Source of the DNA: an uncultured Thermoleophilia bacterium
Lineage (GTDB): Bacteria; Actinomycetota; Thermoleophilia; UBA2241
Length of the DNA stretch: 37,265 bases
NCBI GenBank assembly: GCA_903862845.1
Contig: CAIOZS010000216.1
Span: 1-37,265, forward strand
Reading direction: 5' to 3'
The notes under the pieces were generated by a model, which saw only the letters and a list, made by a program, of their open reading frames with translations, ran no database searches and had not been told where the DNA came from. Position numbers and translations under genes: made by a program. Below, in pieces: positions 19,006 to 30,356 of this stretch (positions within the stretch are counted from its first letter, which is position 1; every line of letters begins with the position of its first letter).

Positions 19006-19776
19006 GTGAACCCGCCGGCCCTCGAGCTCGCGCTGCTCGGCCTGGCCGCCGTCGCCGGCGGGGCCGTGAACGCGCTCGCCGGCGGGGGCACGCTGATCAC
19101 GTTCCCCGCTCTGATCGCGGCGGGCGTGCCTGCACTGAGCGCCAACGTGACCAACACGGTGGCGCTGGTGCCCGGCTATCTCGGCGGCGCGGTAGCGCAG
19201 CGCGACGACCTGAGCGGGCAGCGAAGCCGCGTTACGGCGGCGGCCGTGCCGGCCGCCGCCGGCGGCCTTCTCGGCGGCGGCCTGCTGCTGTGGACCGGCG
19301 GAAGGCTGTTCGAGGCGCTCGTGCCGTGGCTGATTCTCAGCGCCACGGCGCTCCTCGCCGCCGAGCCCTGGCTGAAGAAGTCCGTCGTGCGGCGCCTGGA
19401 GTCGCCGTCAGCGGGCGCGCGGCCGCATCTCTTAGGCGTGGCCGCCGCCGCCTTCGCCGGCTCGGTGTACGGCGGCTACTTCGGCGCCGGGCTCGGCATC
19501 ATCCTGCTGGCGCTGTTCTCACTCGTGCTACCCGACTCGCTCACGCGTGTCAACGCGCTCAAGCAGACCGTGTCGTTGCTCGCCAACGGGGCGGCCGCGG
19601 TGCTGTTTGCCGCCACGGGCAACGTGGTGTGGGCGGCGGCTGCGGTGATGGCCGTGGGGGCATTGCTCGGCGGAGCCCTGGGTGGCCGGTTCGCCGACAG
19701 GGTGCCGGCGACCGTCCTGAGGGCGGTCATCGTCGCCCTGGGGCTGGCGGTGGCGACCGTCTACTTCGTGCGCTGA
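19006..19776 (+). CDS. TauE/SafE-family sulfite exporter-like permease
   Basis: AGGAVNALAGGGTLITFPALIAAGVPALSANVTNTVALVPGYLGG and GSVYGGYFGAGLGIILLALF repeats typical of TauE/SafE; GTG start. Confidence 0.85.
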   Translation: MNPPALELALLGLAAVAGGAVNALAGGGTLITFPALIAAGVPALSANVTNTVALVPGYLGGAVAQRDDLSGQRSRVTAAAVPAAAGGLLGGGLLLWTGGRLFEALVPWLILSATALLAAEPWLKKSVVRRLESPSAGARPHLLGVAAAAFAGSVYGGYFGAGLGIILLALFSLVLPDSLTRVNALKQTVSLLANGAAAVLFAATGNVVWAAAAVMAVGALLGGALGGRFADRVPATVLRAVIVALGLAVATVYFVR

Positions 19777-19777
19777 G

Positions 19778-19822
19778 CCTCAGGGAACGCCGGCCGAGAT
19801 GGCCGGCCGGCGTTCCCTGAGG
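19778..19822. terminator. bidirectional terminator between convergent tauE-like and aguA
   Basis: Perfect 18-bp inverted repeat CCTCAGGGAACGCCGGCC-gagatggcc-GGCCGGCGTTCCCTGAGG between converging genes. Confidence 0.75.
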
Positions 19823-19826
19823 TGCC

Positions 19827-20921
19827 TCAGCCCTTCGGCTGCTGCTGCGTGATGCAGTGCACGTTGCCGCCGCCGAGCACGATCTCGCGGCCGGGCACGG
19901 TGACCACCTTGCGGTCGGCAAACAGGCGTTGCAGCGTGCTCAGCGCGACGGCGTCATTGGGGCCGTCGAAGGCGGGCATGATCACGCCGCCGTTGACGAT
20001 GAGGAAGTTGAGGTACGAGGCGGCCGTCTTGTCGCCGGGCACTCGCGGGATGGTGCCCTCGGCGGCGTCCACGCCCCAAGCCTCGTCCTCGGTGATCACC
20101 ATGATCGCCGGCATGGGCATGGTGTGCACCTCGAGCTTGCGCCCCTTGGCGTCGGTGGCCGCCTGCAGGCGCCGCAGGTTGTCCTGCAGGAGCTCGTAGC
20201 GCCAGTCGGCCTTGTCTTCGGTGATCGCGGCCAGCACGACGCCGGGCTTCACGAAGCAGGCGACATCGTCCACGTGGCCGTTGGTCTCTTCGGGGTCGAT
20301 ACCCTTGGCCAGCCAGATGACCGTGTCCACGTTCAGGTAGTCACGCAGGTGCTGTTCGATCTCTTCGCGGCTGAGCTGCGGGTTGCGACCGGGGGAGAGG
20401 AGGCACTCCTCCGTGGTGATCACGGTGCCTTCTCCGTCGACGTGGATCGAGCCGCCCTCCATGACCAGATGCGCCTTGTAGCGGTCGACGCGCTCGAGCT
20501 CGGAGATCTTGAGCGGGACCATCTGGTCCTTGTCCCAGGGAAAGTAGAGGCCGTCGTAGAGGCCGCCCCAGGCGTTGAAGTCCCAGTCGACCAGGCGCAC
20601 GTCGCCCTTGTCGTTGACAAGGAACGTGGGCCCGCAGTCGCGCATCCAGGCGTCGTTGCTGGAGATCTCGACGACGCGCACGTGCGCCGGCAGCAGGTTG
20701 CGGGCGTTTTCGTACTGGTCGTTGTTCACGCCGACCGTCACCGGCTCGAACTGCGAGACGGCAGTCGCCACCTGGACCCAGGCGCGCTGCGCCGGCTTGG
20801 CGCCCAGGCGCCAGTTGTCGGGGCGCTGCGGCCAGAGCATCCAGAGCTGCGCGTGCGGCTCGAACTCGCCGGGCATGCGAAAGCCGTCGGCGCGGGGTGT
20901 GCTGTCGATGGTGGTGCTCAT
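19827..20921 (-). CDS. aguA: Agmatine deiminase
   Basis: [71 protein letters not shown]. Start ATG overlaps the permease stop (ATGA). Confidence 0.92.
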   Translation of the reverse strand: MSTTIDSTPRADGFRMPGEFEPHAQLWMLWPQRPDNWRLGAKPAQRAWVQVATAVSQFEPVTVGVNNDQYENARNLLPAHVRVVEISSNDAWMRDCGPTFLVNDKGDVRLVDWDFNAWGGLYDGLYFPWDKDQMVPLKISELERVDRYKAHLVMEGGSIHVDGEGTVITTEECLLSPGRNPQLSREEIEQHLRDYLNVDTVIWLAKGIDPEETNGHVDDVACFVKPGVVLAAITEDKADWRYELLQDNLRRLQAATDAKGRKLEVHTMPMPAIMVITEDEAWGVDAAEGTIPRVPGDKTAASYLNFLIVNGGVIMPAFDGPNDAVALSTLQRLFADRKVVTVPGREIVLGGGNVHCITQQQPKG

Positions 20922-22366
20922 GCTCTGCCTCCGGAGGCTTGCTTGCTGGTATCTGACTTGCGGCTCGCCTGCCAGTAGAGCCACCAGCCGATGAGCAGCG
21001 AGATGATCGTGCCCCCGCCGGTGATCGCCCAGAACGCGCCCTTCGACGTGCCCTCCACCGGGAAGTAGAAGAACAGGAACAGGGTCAGAACGATGCCCGC
21101 TTCGCACAGGATGGTGGCGATCCACGCGCCCGCCGCGCCACCCGGCACCGTGTACGGCCGCGGCTGGTCGGGGAACTTGCGGCGCAGCACGAGGAGCGCG
21201 GGGAACATCAGCAGATACGGGATGAGGAACACGATCGACGAAAGCGCGAAGAGCGTCCAGAAGACGCTCGCCTGACTCGGGTCGAGGACGTAGGCCAGCA
21301 CGGTGATGCCGGTCGCGATGAGGCCCATCAGGACGAACGCGTAGTCGGGCGTGCCGAAGCGCTTGTTCACATGCCCGAACACGCCCGGGGCGGTATCGTC
21401 GAGGCCGGTGGCGCTGATCGTCTGGTTGGCGCCGATCGACCACGTCACCATGTTGCCGAAGAACGTGAAGAGCAGGCCGACGACGACGATGTCGAAGAGC
21501 CACGTCGCGCCGCCGAAGACGTCGTTGAACATGAGCTTGAGCGCGTCGACGATGCCGGTGACGATGCTGACGTCGGCGGTCTTGGTCGCCGCCAGGACCC
21601 CGAAGGTGGCAAAGCAGTACACGGCGAGGATCGCCGCGCCGGCGACGATGATCATCTTGGGCACGTCGCGCTTGGGGTTCTTGATCGCGCCGCCGGCCGA
21701 GCTCATGAGCTCGAAGCCCATGTACGAGTAGATGATGATGGGGAGGAACGAGAGGCTGTCCGTGTTCCACGCCGGCACCCACTGGCTGAACGCGAACGAG
21801 TTGGCGGTACCGTGCTTGATCGCGAACACCACGCCCATGAGTCCCAAGCCGACCAGCACGATGACCTTGAGGGCTGCGCTCAGGTTGGGGATGAACTTGC
21901 TCCATTCGAGCGGCAGGATGCCGACGATCACGATCGCCCACACCATGCCGATGACGATGACGGCCTCCCAGAAGGGCGGCACGTCGACGTTGAACGCCAC
22001 CTCGATGGCGCCCACGAACAGCACGAAGACGGACGGCGCCCACAGGGCCACGTTGACCCAGTACATCCACGAGGTCACGGTGCCCAAGCCGGGGCCAAAG
22101 GCCTCCTTGACCCAGACGTAGATGCCGCCCTCGTCCGGCCACGCGCTGCCCAGCTCGGCGGTGACGAAGCCGTAGGGGATGAAGAAGAGCAGCCCCAGGA
22201 TGATCCAGAAGCCAAGCCCCTGGACACCCATCGCCGCCGAGCTGGCGACGGTGTCGGCGACGAGGATGGCCGAGACGCTGAACAGCACCATGCTGAACAG
22301 GCCAAACACCTTGGGCTTCTCGGCGAGCGTTGCGTCCATCGCTCCGGACTGCAGGTCAGTGGCCAT
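20918..22366 (-). CDS. APC-superfamily amino acid permease, likely agmatine/putrescine antiporter
   Basis: Multi-TM protein ([31 protein letters not shown]..., [23 protein letters not shown]); located between PTC and aguA in one transcription unit. Confidence 0.82.
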   Translation of the reverse strand: MATDLQSGAMDATLAEKPKVFGLFSMVLFSVSAILVADTVASSAAMGVQGLGFWIILGLLFFIPYGFVTAELGSAWPDEGGIYVWVKEAFGPGLGTVTSWMYWVNVALWAPSVFVLFVGAIEVAFNVDVPPFWEAVIVIGMVWAIVIVGILPLEWSKFIPNLSAALKVIVLVGLGLMGVVFAIKHGTANSFAFSQWVPAWNTDSLSFLPIIIYSYMGFELMSSAGGAIKNPKRDVPKMIIVAGAAILAVYCFATFGVLAATKTADVSIVTGIVDALKLMFNDVFGGATWLFDIVVVGLLFTFFGNMVTWSIGANQTISATGLDDTAPGVFGHVNKRFGTPDYAFVLMGLIATGITVLAYVLDPSQASVFWTLFALSSIVFLIPYLLMFPALLVLRRKFPDQPRPYTVPGGAAGAWIATILCEAGIVLTLFLFFYFPVEGTSKGAFWAITGGGTIISLLIGWWLYWQASRKSDTSKQASGGRA

Positions 22367-22399
22367 CGCGGTGCTTCCTTTCGCTGAAGCGGGTGGTGC

Positions 22400-23410
22400 T
22401 TAGATGAGCAGGGCCTTGCCGATCGGCTGCAGATCGAGATCGGCCGGAAGCGCGTCGATGCCGATGAGCGCGAGCATGAGTGCCTTCTGGAAGTGCATGC
22501 GGTTCTGGGCCTGCGGGAAGATGATCGAGGCGTCGCTGTCGGCGACGTCGTCGGTGACCTCCTCGCCGCGCATGGCCGGCAGGCAGTGCATGAACCGCGC
22601 GCCGGCTTTCGTGTGGCTCCAGAAGTCCTTGTTGACCTGGAACGGCTGGAACGCGGCGATGCGGTCCTTGTACTCCTCCTCCTGGCCGGTCCACCACCAG
22701 CAGTCGGTGTAGATGAAGTCGGCGTCGGCGATGGCCTCGAGCGGGTCGTTGGTGAGCAGGAACGAGCCGCCGCTCTGCGCGGCGAACCCGGCGGCCAGCG
22801 CGGCCAGCTCGGGGGACATCTCGTAGCCGGCGGCGTTGCCGATGCGCACGTTGAGGCCGAGCTTGGTGAGCGTTGTCGACAGGGAGTTGCAGGGGTGGGC
22901 GGCGTCACCGACGTAGGCGAACGTGACGCCGGCCAGCGTGCCGGCGTGCTCGAGGATGGTGAACGCGTCGCTCATGCTCTGGCACGGGTGACGGTCGTGG
23001 TCCATGCCGTTGATCACCGGGACCGTCGACCACTCGGCGAGCTCGTTGACGGTCTCGTTGAGCTTGCTGCGAATCTCGATGGCGGAGTTGTACTGGGACA
23101 GGGTGCGTGCCGTGTCGGCGATGCTTTCGCGGCCTGGCAGGTGGATCTCGCCGGGGCGCAGGTAGAGGGCGTTGCCGCCGAGCTCGGCGAAGCCGTTCTC
23201 GAAGCTGACGCGCGTGCGCGTTGAGGCCGCTTCGAAGATCATTGCCAGGTGCTGGCCGGGGAGGAACGGCGTGAGCGGGCGCTTCTTCCACAGCGCCTTG
23301 AGGTTCACGGCGAGCTTGAGCAGGTCCTCGAGCTCCTCACGCGTGTAGTCGAGGTCGGTCAGGAAGTGGCGGCCGCGAAACTTCCTGAGGGCGGGGAGCG
23401 TGGTGTCCAA
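22400..23410 (-). CDS. Putrescine carbamoyltransferase-like (ornithine carbamoyltransferase family)
   Basis: STRTRVSFE, HPCQSMSDAFTI, HCLPAMRGEEVTDDV. SGGSFLLTNDPLEAIADADFIYTDCWW resembles putrescine carbamoyltransferases; operon context with aguA. Confidence 0.8.
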   Translation of the reverse strand: MDTTLPALRKFRGRHFLTDLDYTREELEDLLKLAVNLKALWKKRPLTPFLPGQHLAMIFEAASTRTRVSFENGFAELGGNALYLRPGEIHLPGRESIADTARTLSQYNSAIEIRSKLNETVNELAEWSTVPVINGMDHDRHPCQSMSDAFTILEHAGTLAGVTFAYVGDAAHPCNSLSTTLTKLGLNVRIGNAAGYEMSPELAALAAGFAAQSGGSFLLTNDPLEAIADADFIYTDCWWWTGQEEEYKDRIAAFQPFQVNKDFWSHTKAGARFMHCLPAMRGEEVTDDVADSDASIIFPQAQNRMHFQKALMLALIGIDALPADLDLQPIGKALLI

Positions 23411-23434
23411 GGTGGTGCCTCCTGCCGGCGGTGT

Positions 23435-23454
23435 TTGTCTGTCCGGACGGACAA
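23435..23454. promoter_or_regulatory. Candidate TetR operator
   Basis: TTGTCTGTCC|GGACGGACAA: 20-bp palindrome with one mismatched pair, in the divergent intergenic region 25 bp from the PTC start. Confidence 0.6.
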
Positions 23455-23463
23455 GTGTATGCT
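23435..23463 (+). promoter_or_regulatory. Candidate sigma70-type promoter for the tetR-like gene
   Basis: TTGTCT-17 nt-TATGCT, overlapping the palindrome. Confidence 0.4.
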
Positions 23464-23528
23464 AGCAACCATGGCACGTGATGGCAAGCCTTTGCGGTCG
23501 ACGAGCGGGATCGGGCTGAGGTGAAGCG

Positions 23529-24191
23529 ATGGACGAGAAGCGCGTGAGCCTGGCGCGCGACGAAGGGCTCCTCGAGCCACTCCTCCTGGATGACCCCATG
23601 GAAGCACTGGCCCCGACGGCGCGACGCCTGCTGGCCGCCGCCCAGCGCCTGCTGGCGAGCGGCGGCTTCGAGGCGCTGAAGCTGTCGGCGATCGCCCGCG
23701 AGGCCGGCGAATCGAAGGCCAGCATCGGCTATCACTTCGGCAACAAGGCCGGGCTGGTCACGGCGCTCGTCGACTCCTTCGCGCACGACGCCAACCGTGG
23801 GCTCATGGAGGAGACCGGTGAGATGCCCAGGGGGGAGGAGCGCATCCACGCGCTCATCGACGGCGAGAGGCGCATCGCCGCGGACGCCGAGTCCTTTCAG
23901 TCGTTCTTCGAGGTGCTGCCCCATGCGCTTCGCGACGAGGACCTGCGCGAGCGCGTCGCGGCGCTCTACGACGGCTACCGCGACACCGTGCTGCGCTGCC
24001 TGGGCGCGACCGACCCGGCGGCGGCAGAGCGGCTGCGGCCCTTCGCCATGCTCATGATCGCGATCGTCGACGGCCTCGCGATCCAGCACGGCCTCGACTC
24101 CGAGGGGGCCGACGTGGCCGCCGCGACGGATCTCTGGGAGCGGCTCGCGCGGCCGTATCTCACCGCGGCCGGGTCGCTCGAACAGGGCTGA
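23529..24191 (+). CDS. TetR-family transcriptional regulator
   Basis: TetR HTH: AAQRLLASGGFEALKLSAIAREAGESKASIGYHFGNKAGLVTALV. Confidence 0.88.
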   Translation: MDEKRVSLARDEGLLEPLLLDDPMEALAPTARRLLAAAQRLLASGGFEALKLSAIAREAGESKASIGYHFGNKAGLVTALVDSFAHDANRGLMEETGEMPRGEERIHALIDGERRIAADAESFQSFFEVLPHALRDEDLRERVAALYDGYRDTVLRCLGATDPAAAERLRPFAMLMIAIVDGLAIQHGLDSEGADVAAATDLWERLARPYLTAAGSLEQG

Positions 24192-24242
24192 CGCGGGCCG
24201 GCGGCGTGACTGCGGCGCCCTTTCGCAGGTATCCTAGGCGCC

Positions 24243-25259
24243 ATGGACGCGGCCATCATCTGGGACGAGGCCTACGCCGAGCACGAGACCGGCGCCCACC
24301 CCGAGGGCGCCGATCGCATCGCCAGGGTGGTCGAGCACCTGCGCACCACCGATCTGTGGCCGCGCCTCGCCGTCGTGAAGCCCGAGCCGGCCACCGAGGA
24401 CGATGTCCTGCTCGTGCACACGCGCTTGCACCTGAACACGGTGAAGCGAGCTGCGGCGGGGGGCAGCAGCTGGCTCGACCCCGACACGCACGTCTCGCCG
24501 CGCAGCTACGAGATCGCGTTGCTCTCGGCGGGCGGCGCCATCGCGGCGACGAGGCTGTGGAGCCGCGGCCTCGTACCGTTCGCGCTCATCCGCCCGCCCG
24601 GCCATCACGCGACGCCCGACCGCGCCATGGGCTTCTGCCTCTTCAACAACATCGCCATCGCCGCGGCGCGGCTGCTGGCCGAAGGCTACGTGCGCGTCGC
24701 CATCATCGACTGGGACGTGCACCACGGCAACGGCACCCAGGCCGCGTTCTACGCCGAGCCGAGGGTCCTGTTCGTGAGCCTGCACCAGTGGCCCCACTAC
24801 CCCGGCAGCGGCTTCTTCAACGAGTGCGGCGAGGGTGACGCCCTGGGCCGCACCGTCAACCTGCCGCTGCCGTCCGGGTCGACAGATGCCGACTACGCGC
24901 ACGCCTTCGAGGCGGTCGTCGAGCCCATCGTCAGGCAGTTTGCGCCGCAGGCGATCCTCGTCTCGGCCGGGGAGGACATCCACCGCGACGATCCGCTGGG
25001 GAGCATGCTGGTCACGGAGGCGGGCTTCGCGGACATGGCGCTGCGCTGCGTGCGCCTCGCCCGCGAGCTCTGCGAGGGCCGCCTCGCCTTTGTGCTCGAG
25101 GGCGGCTACGACCGCGACGCGACGGCGCGCTCCGTCGAAGCCATCCTGCGCGCCGTCAGCGACGAGGCGGCGCCGGCCATCGCGGCGGAGGGCACGGAGC
25201 GTGCCGCCGCCGCCATCGCGCGGGCGCGCGCGACCCAAGCGGCGTACTGGGAGCTGTAG
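24243..25259 (+). CDS. Histone deacetylase family / acetylpolyamine amidohydrolase-like hydrolase
   Basis: HPEGADRI, IRPPGHHATPDRAMGFCLFNNIAIAA, IIDWDVHHGNGTQ, SAGEDIHRDDPLGSM, LEGGYD. Confidence 0.87.
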   Translation: MDAAIIWDEAYAEHETGAHPEGADRIARVVEHLRTTDLWPRLAVVKPEPATEDDVLLVHTRLHLNTVKRAAAGGSSWLDPDTHVSPRSYEIALLSAGGAIAATRLWSRGLVPFALIRPPGHHATPDRAMGFCLFNNIAIAAARLLAEGYVRVAIIDWDVHHGNGTQAAFYAEPRVLFVSLHQWPHYPGSGFFNECGEGDALGRTVNLPLPSGSTDADYAHAFEAVVEPIVRQFAPQAILVSAGEDIHRDDPLGSMLVTEAGFADMALRCVRLARELCEGRLAFVLEGGYDRDATARSVEAILRAVSDEAAPAIAAEGTERAAAAIARARATQAAYWEL

Positions 25260-25280
25260 CTCCCGTCCGCCGGGTGCGGC

Positions 25281-26471
<1,191 letters not shown>

Positions 26472-26540
26472 GTCGCTCCTGCCTCACATGTTCGATTGCG
26501 TGCGTCTTGTCGCGGGGTCATAGCCGCCGCGTGCCGCGTC

Positions 26541-27335
26541 TTAGACGACGATGCAGCGCGGCCCGAGTCGCCCGATCTCCTCACGCATGTCTCCGTCGAC
26601 GCCGTCATCGACGATGACGGCGTCGACCCGGTCGAGCGTGCAGATCACGACGTCGCCGACGACGCCGAACTTGCTGCTGTCGGCGAGCACGATCACCTCG
26701 CCGCGGGTCTGGCGCATCATGGCGCGCTCAACGCCGGCCAGGCCGAGGCTCGGCGTCGTGACGCCCTCTTCGAGGCTGAGGGCGTCGGCTCCCAGGATGA
26801 AACGGGAGGCGTGAAAGTGGCCGGCGACCTCGATGGGAAGCGCCCCCTGCAGCGTGTTGGAGCGCGGCCGATACGAGCCCCCCAGGAGGATCACGTCGAG
26901 AGAGGTCCTCTGCGCCGAGGACACCGCGCCGACGTTGTGAGTCACGATGCGCGCCTTGATCTGCGGGTCGACGTGACTGAGGACCTGAGTGGCGGTAGTG
27001 CCGGAGCTGAGAAACACCGTCTCGCCCGGCTTTATCAGCGCCGCCGCTGCCTGCGCGATGCGGCGTTTCTCCTCCGAGTGGGCGCGGACGTTGGTGACGT
27101 ACAGCGGCTCCTCGATCATGCGTCGCTTGAGAATTGCGCCGCCGTGCGTGCGCGACAGCACCCCTTCCTGCTCCAGGCGCTCGAGGTCGCGGCGGATGGT
27201 CATCTCGGAGACGCTGAGGTTCTCGCTGAGCAGCGACACACGGACGGCGCGCCGCTCTTCGAGGAGCTCGACGATGCGCGCGCGGCGCTCGGCCGGGATC
27301 ATCTCACGGACTTCGGGTGCACCCTCTGGTGGCAT
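26541..27335 (-). CDS. DeoR/GlpR-family transcriptional regulator (copy 1)
   Basis: MIPAERRARIVELLEERRAVRVSLLSENLSVSEMTIRRDLERLEQEGVLSRTHGGAI; DeoR sensor domain (FLSSGTTATQVL). Confidence 0.9.
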   Translation of the reverse strand: MPPEGAPEVREMIPAERRARIVELLEERRAVRVSLLSENLSVSEMTIRRDLERLEQEGVLSRTHGGAILKRRMIEEPLYVTNVRAHSEEKRRIAQAAAALIKPGETVFLSSGTTATQVLSHVDPQIKARIVTHNVGAVSSAQRTSLDVILLGGSYRPRSNTLQGALPIEVAGHFHASRFILGADALSLEEGVTTPSLGLAGVERAMMRQTRGEVIVLADSSKFGVVGDVVICTLDRVDAVIVDDGVDGDMREEIGRLGPRCIVV

Positions 27336-27392
27336 CGGCCTCCCCCAGCCGTCGCGGCTCGCTGTCCGTCAAGACCGAACAGAGTCGCACAC

Positions 27393-27420
27393 ATCATAGG
27401 CTGGGGTCGCGGACTGTCAA
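27393..27420 (-). promoter_or_regulatory. Sigma70-like promoter of DeoR copy 1
   Basis: On the minus strand TTGACA-N16-TATGAT, then N8-CTCTG. Confidence 0.65.
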
Positions 27421-27479
27421 GCAAAGGCACGCGGGAGAGCACAGAGCCGACCTCGAAGCGCGTCGCCGCGGCCGCCAGA

Positions 27480-27517
27480 CGCCGGAACGCCGGGCCGACT
27501 GGCCCGGCGTTCCGGCG
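27480..27517 (-). terminator. Hairpin downstream of APC permease gene
   Basis: Perfect 17-bp stem CGCCGGAACGCCGGGCC-gact-GGCCCGGCGTTCCGGCG. Confidence 0.7.
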
Positions 27518-27542
27518 CTTGCGTCTTGCGCGTGCTAGATCG

Positions 27543-29177
27543 TCACTCCGGCGGCACCTCGAGGAAGGCGTAGGACACGTCGATGCCCTTGCCCTTGTTG
27601 TACTGCCGGCCGATCCAGTAGCCGACGAAGCAGACCAGGAAGACGGCGGCGACGACGATGTACGGGGTCGTGCCCTTGAGGCCGTAGCCCGCCTCTGTGA
27701 GGAATGCGATCAGGGCGCCGAGGCCGAAGACAAAGCCGATGATGCCGAAGATCGTGACCAGCGGGAAGCCGCCGAGCGTGTACTTGGCGCCCGGCGAAGC
27801 CTCGTACAGCGCCTTGGCGCGATACGGCATGAGCGCGGCCGCGAGACAGCTGATCGTGAAGACGTAGCCGCAGGCGAACGTCACGCCCAGGGTCAGGTTG
27901 TACCAGCTTGCCCAGTAGTTGTAGCCGTAGATCGCGACGCACCCCAGCAGGAAGTAGATGAGGTGCGCGTTCATCGGGGAACGATAGCGCGGGCTGACCT
28001 TGGAGAGCCAGGCGGGCAGCGTGCGGTCGAGCGACATGCCCACCATGACGCGCGTCATGCCAATGTAGCAGTTGCAGGTGATCTGCAGCGACGCGAGGAT
28101 GAAGCAGAGCGCCACGATGATCGTGATGATCGGGTTGGGCGAGATCACGATGGCGAACATGCCGGGGAAGGGAAGGACGCTGCCTATCCCGTCGCCGGAG
28201 GCGCTCACCAGGTAGTAGTACGAGTGAGACACCGCGTTGAAGAACGCTGTGCCTACCGCATGCTCCTCGGCCCACGCCAGGACGGCGAGGCTGATGCCCA
28301 TGGCGACCATCGAGCCGACGATGATGAACATCTGGTTCTTGAAGACGCGGGCGCCCTTGATCTCGCCGCCCTGCTCCACGCTGTACGTCGCCCACTGCAG
28401 GCTCGTCCAGACGATCGGCATGGCCAGCAGCGTGGCCCCGAGCGCGAACTTGGGCAGGAGGTTGACGCCCGCGGCGGCGACGTCCTTCTGGACCCAGTGG
28501 TAGTAGTCCGTCCGGCCATCGACGACATTGGAGAAGTGGTTCATGGCCGTTGCGAACTGCTCCGGCGACGTGCGCAGGAACTGCACCAGCAGGATGACCA
28601 CCAGGATGGCGGTCGCGGCGAACATGAAGTACTGCAGGCGCACGTAGTGCTTGAAGCCGGCCACCAGCAGCGCTGCCATCGCCGCCGCGCCGATGATGCT
28701 AATGATGACGTGGCCCTGCGCCGACTGTGCCCAGACGGCGGCGTCGATGAGGCTCTTGCTGTCGTAGTAGACGCCGAGGCCCATGAACAGCGGCGCCACG
28801 CCGAGGGTGGCGAGAAGCCAGCCGGCGAGCGCGACCCACTGCAGGATCCAGATCACGAACCCGCTCATCACCACCGGGAACCCGATGGCGCCGCCGAGCA
28901 CGCGGCTCTGGAACACGTAGTCGCCGCCGCTGCGCGGCATGGCGGTGGCCATCCACACGTAGGCCAGTGCGATCGGAAGCTCCAGAAGGATCGCGAAGAG
29001 GCACGCCTTCCACACGGAGACGCCCGGGAACGCCGCCGGCGCCCAGACGAAGGTCCACGGGAAGATGACGCCCATGGTGAGGAAGTTGTACATGAACGCT
29101 GACCAGGGCGACATCACCCTGGAGAGCCCCGAGGCTTTGCGGCTGAAGACCTCAGGCTTTGCTGCTGCTGTTGCCAT
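27543..29177 (-). CDS. APC-superfamily permease
   Basis: Long multi-TM ORF; ATG 29177 preferred over upstream TTG 29195. Segments YVWMATAMPRSGGDYVFQSRVLG, NCYIGMTRVMVGMSLDRTLPAWLSKVSPRYRSPMNA typical of APC transporters. Confidence 0.82.
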   Translation of the reverse strand: MATAAAKPEVFSRKASGLSRVMSPWSAFMYNFLTMGVIFPWTFVWAPAAFPGVSVWKACLFAILLELPIALAYVWMATAMPRSGGDYVFQSRVLGGAIGFPVVMSGFVIWILQWVALAGWLLATLGVAPLFMGLGVYYDSKSLIDAAVWAQSAQGHVIISIIGAAAMAALLVAGFKHYVRLQYFMFAATAILVVILLVQFLRTSPEQFATAMNHFSNVVDGRTDYYHWVQKDVAAAGVNLLPKFALGATLLAMPIVWTSLQWATYSVEQGGEIKGARVFKNQMFIIVGSMVAMGISLAVLAWAEEHAVGTAFFNAVSHSYYYLVSASGDGIGSVLPFPGMFAIVISPNPIITIIVALCFILASLQITCNCYIGMTRVMVGMSLDRTLPAWLSKVSPRYRSPMNAHLIYFLLGCVAIYGYNYWASWYNLTLGVTFACGYVFTISCLAAALMPYRAKALYEASPGAKYTLGGFPLVTIFGIIGFVFGLGALIAFLTEAGYGLKGTTPYIVVAAVFLVCFVGYWIGRQYNKGKGIDVSYAFLEVPPE

Positions 29178-29232
29178 CTCTACCCCCCGTATCAAGTAGC
29201 GAAGCGGACTGGACTGACGCGCGCCGGCGACG

Positions 29233-30234
29233 TCACCCCGACGTCATCTGATAGCCGACGACCTTTCCCGGCTGAAGATTCAAGATGCATCCCCTCAGGA
29301 TGCCCTCGCCGTACTCACTGCCAGGGTTGATCACCGTCGTCTTGCCGACTTTGACCAGGCCCCGCGACTCGTGGATATGGCCGGTGAGCATGAGCATCGG
29401 CTGGTACTTCTCTACGACCTTGCGCACTGCGGTGCTGCCGGCCGGGGCGGACTGTGCGACGCCCCCCACCACCACGGGGGTGGGGGGGTCCGTGGACCAG
29501 TCCAGCTTGGGGCAGTCGTCCAGCGTGCAATCGTAGGGCGGCACGTGGAAGTTGAAGATCGCGCTCGTGAAGTCGTCGATGCCCTGCACTGCTTGTTCCA
29601 GGTGTTCCTCCAGCACCTCCTCCTCGACCTCCCGCGGGGTATCCCAGGGAGTTGGGTTGCTGTATCCGCAGTTGGCCATCGGATACAGGTCGTCCATCAT
29701 GACAACCTTGCCCTCGCAGTTGACGATGTGCTCGCTGTCGATGTTCTCGAGCACGCTCAGCACGTCCATGGGGTCGTCGTTCCCCCCCGTCACGTACCAT
29801 TTGACGCTCGTGCCCGCGAGCCTTTCGTCGGCCAGCGCGATCCAGCGCTCCAGGCGCTCGCGGCCGAGCTGGCGGAACAGGGCGTCGATCTCGCCCTGGC
29901 TCTCCTGCATAGCGTGAAGCTCGTCTTCCTCGAGGGTCACGTGGTAGAAGCCCAGGGTCTCGATGCGCTCCTTGACGGCCTGCAGGGCCGAGTCGCCGTC
30001 GAGGGACTCGGTCGTCCCTTGCAGCGTGACTCGGTAGTGGCCGTCGTGCTCGTGGACGATCGGCACGAGGAACTTGCCGGTGATGTCGCCGCCCATGATG
30101 ATGTGGTCGACCTTGTAGAACTTGGCGCCGTTCAGAAACTTGCGGAAGGTCCGCTCGGACCCATGGATGTCCGTCGCGTAGAACACCCGCGTCTGCTTCG
30201 ATCCGGCGTCATCCTTCTTTTTCCAGAATGCCAT
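29233..30234 (-). CDS. Calcineurin-like metallophosphoesterase
   Basis: Motifs ATDIHGS, IMGGDITG, TGGNDDP, LTGHIHES; start MAFWKKKDDAG at 30234. Confidence 0.82.
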   Translation of the reverse strand: MAFWKKKDDAGSKQTRVFYATDIHGSERTFRKFLNGAKFYKVDHIIMGGDITGKFLVPIVHEHDGHYRVTLQGTTESLDGDSALQAVKERIETLGFYHVTLEEDELHAMQESQGEIDALFRQLGRERLERWIALADERLAGTSVKWYVTGGNDDPMDVLSVLENIDSEHIVNCEGKVVMMDDLYPMANCGYSNPTPWDTPREVEEEVLEEHLEQAVQGIDDFTSAIFNFHVPPYDCTLDDCPKLDWSTDPPTPVVVGGVAQSAPAGSTAVRKVVEKYQPMLMLTGHIHESRGLVKVGKTTVINPGSEYGEGILRGCILNLQPGKVVGYQMTSG

Positions 30235-30356
30235 CGTGCGGTCACCTGTCCTGAGGTCCGTGTGGGGGGGCCTGTAGCGCCCCCGGCTTGGCTGCACTGC
30301 GTTGTGGCTAGGAGCGGCGCGCCGACGGCGCCCCCACGCTAGCGCGTCTTCGGTGG

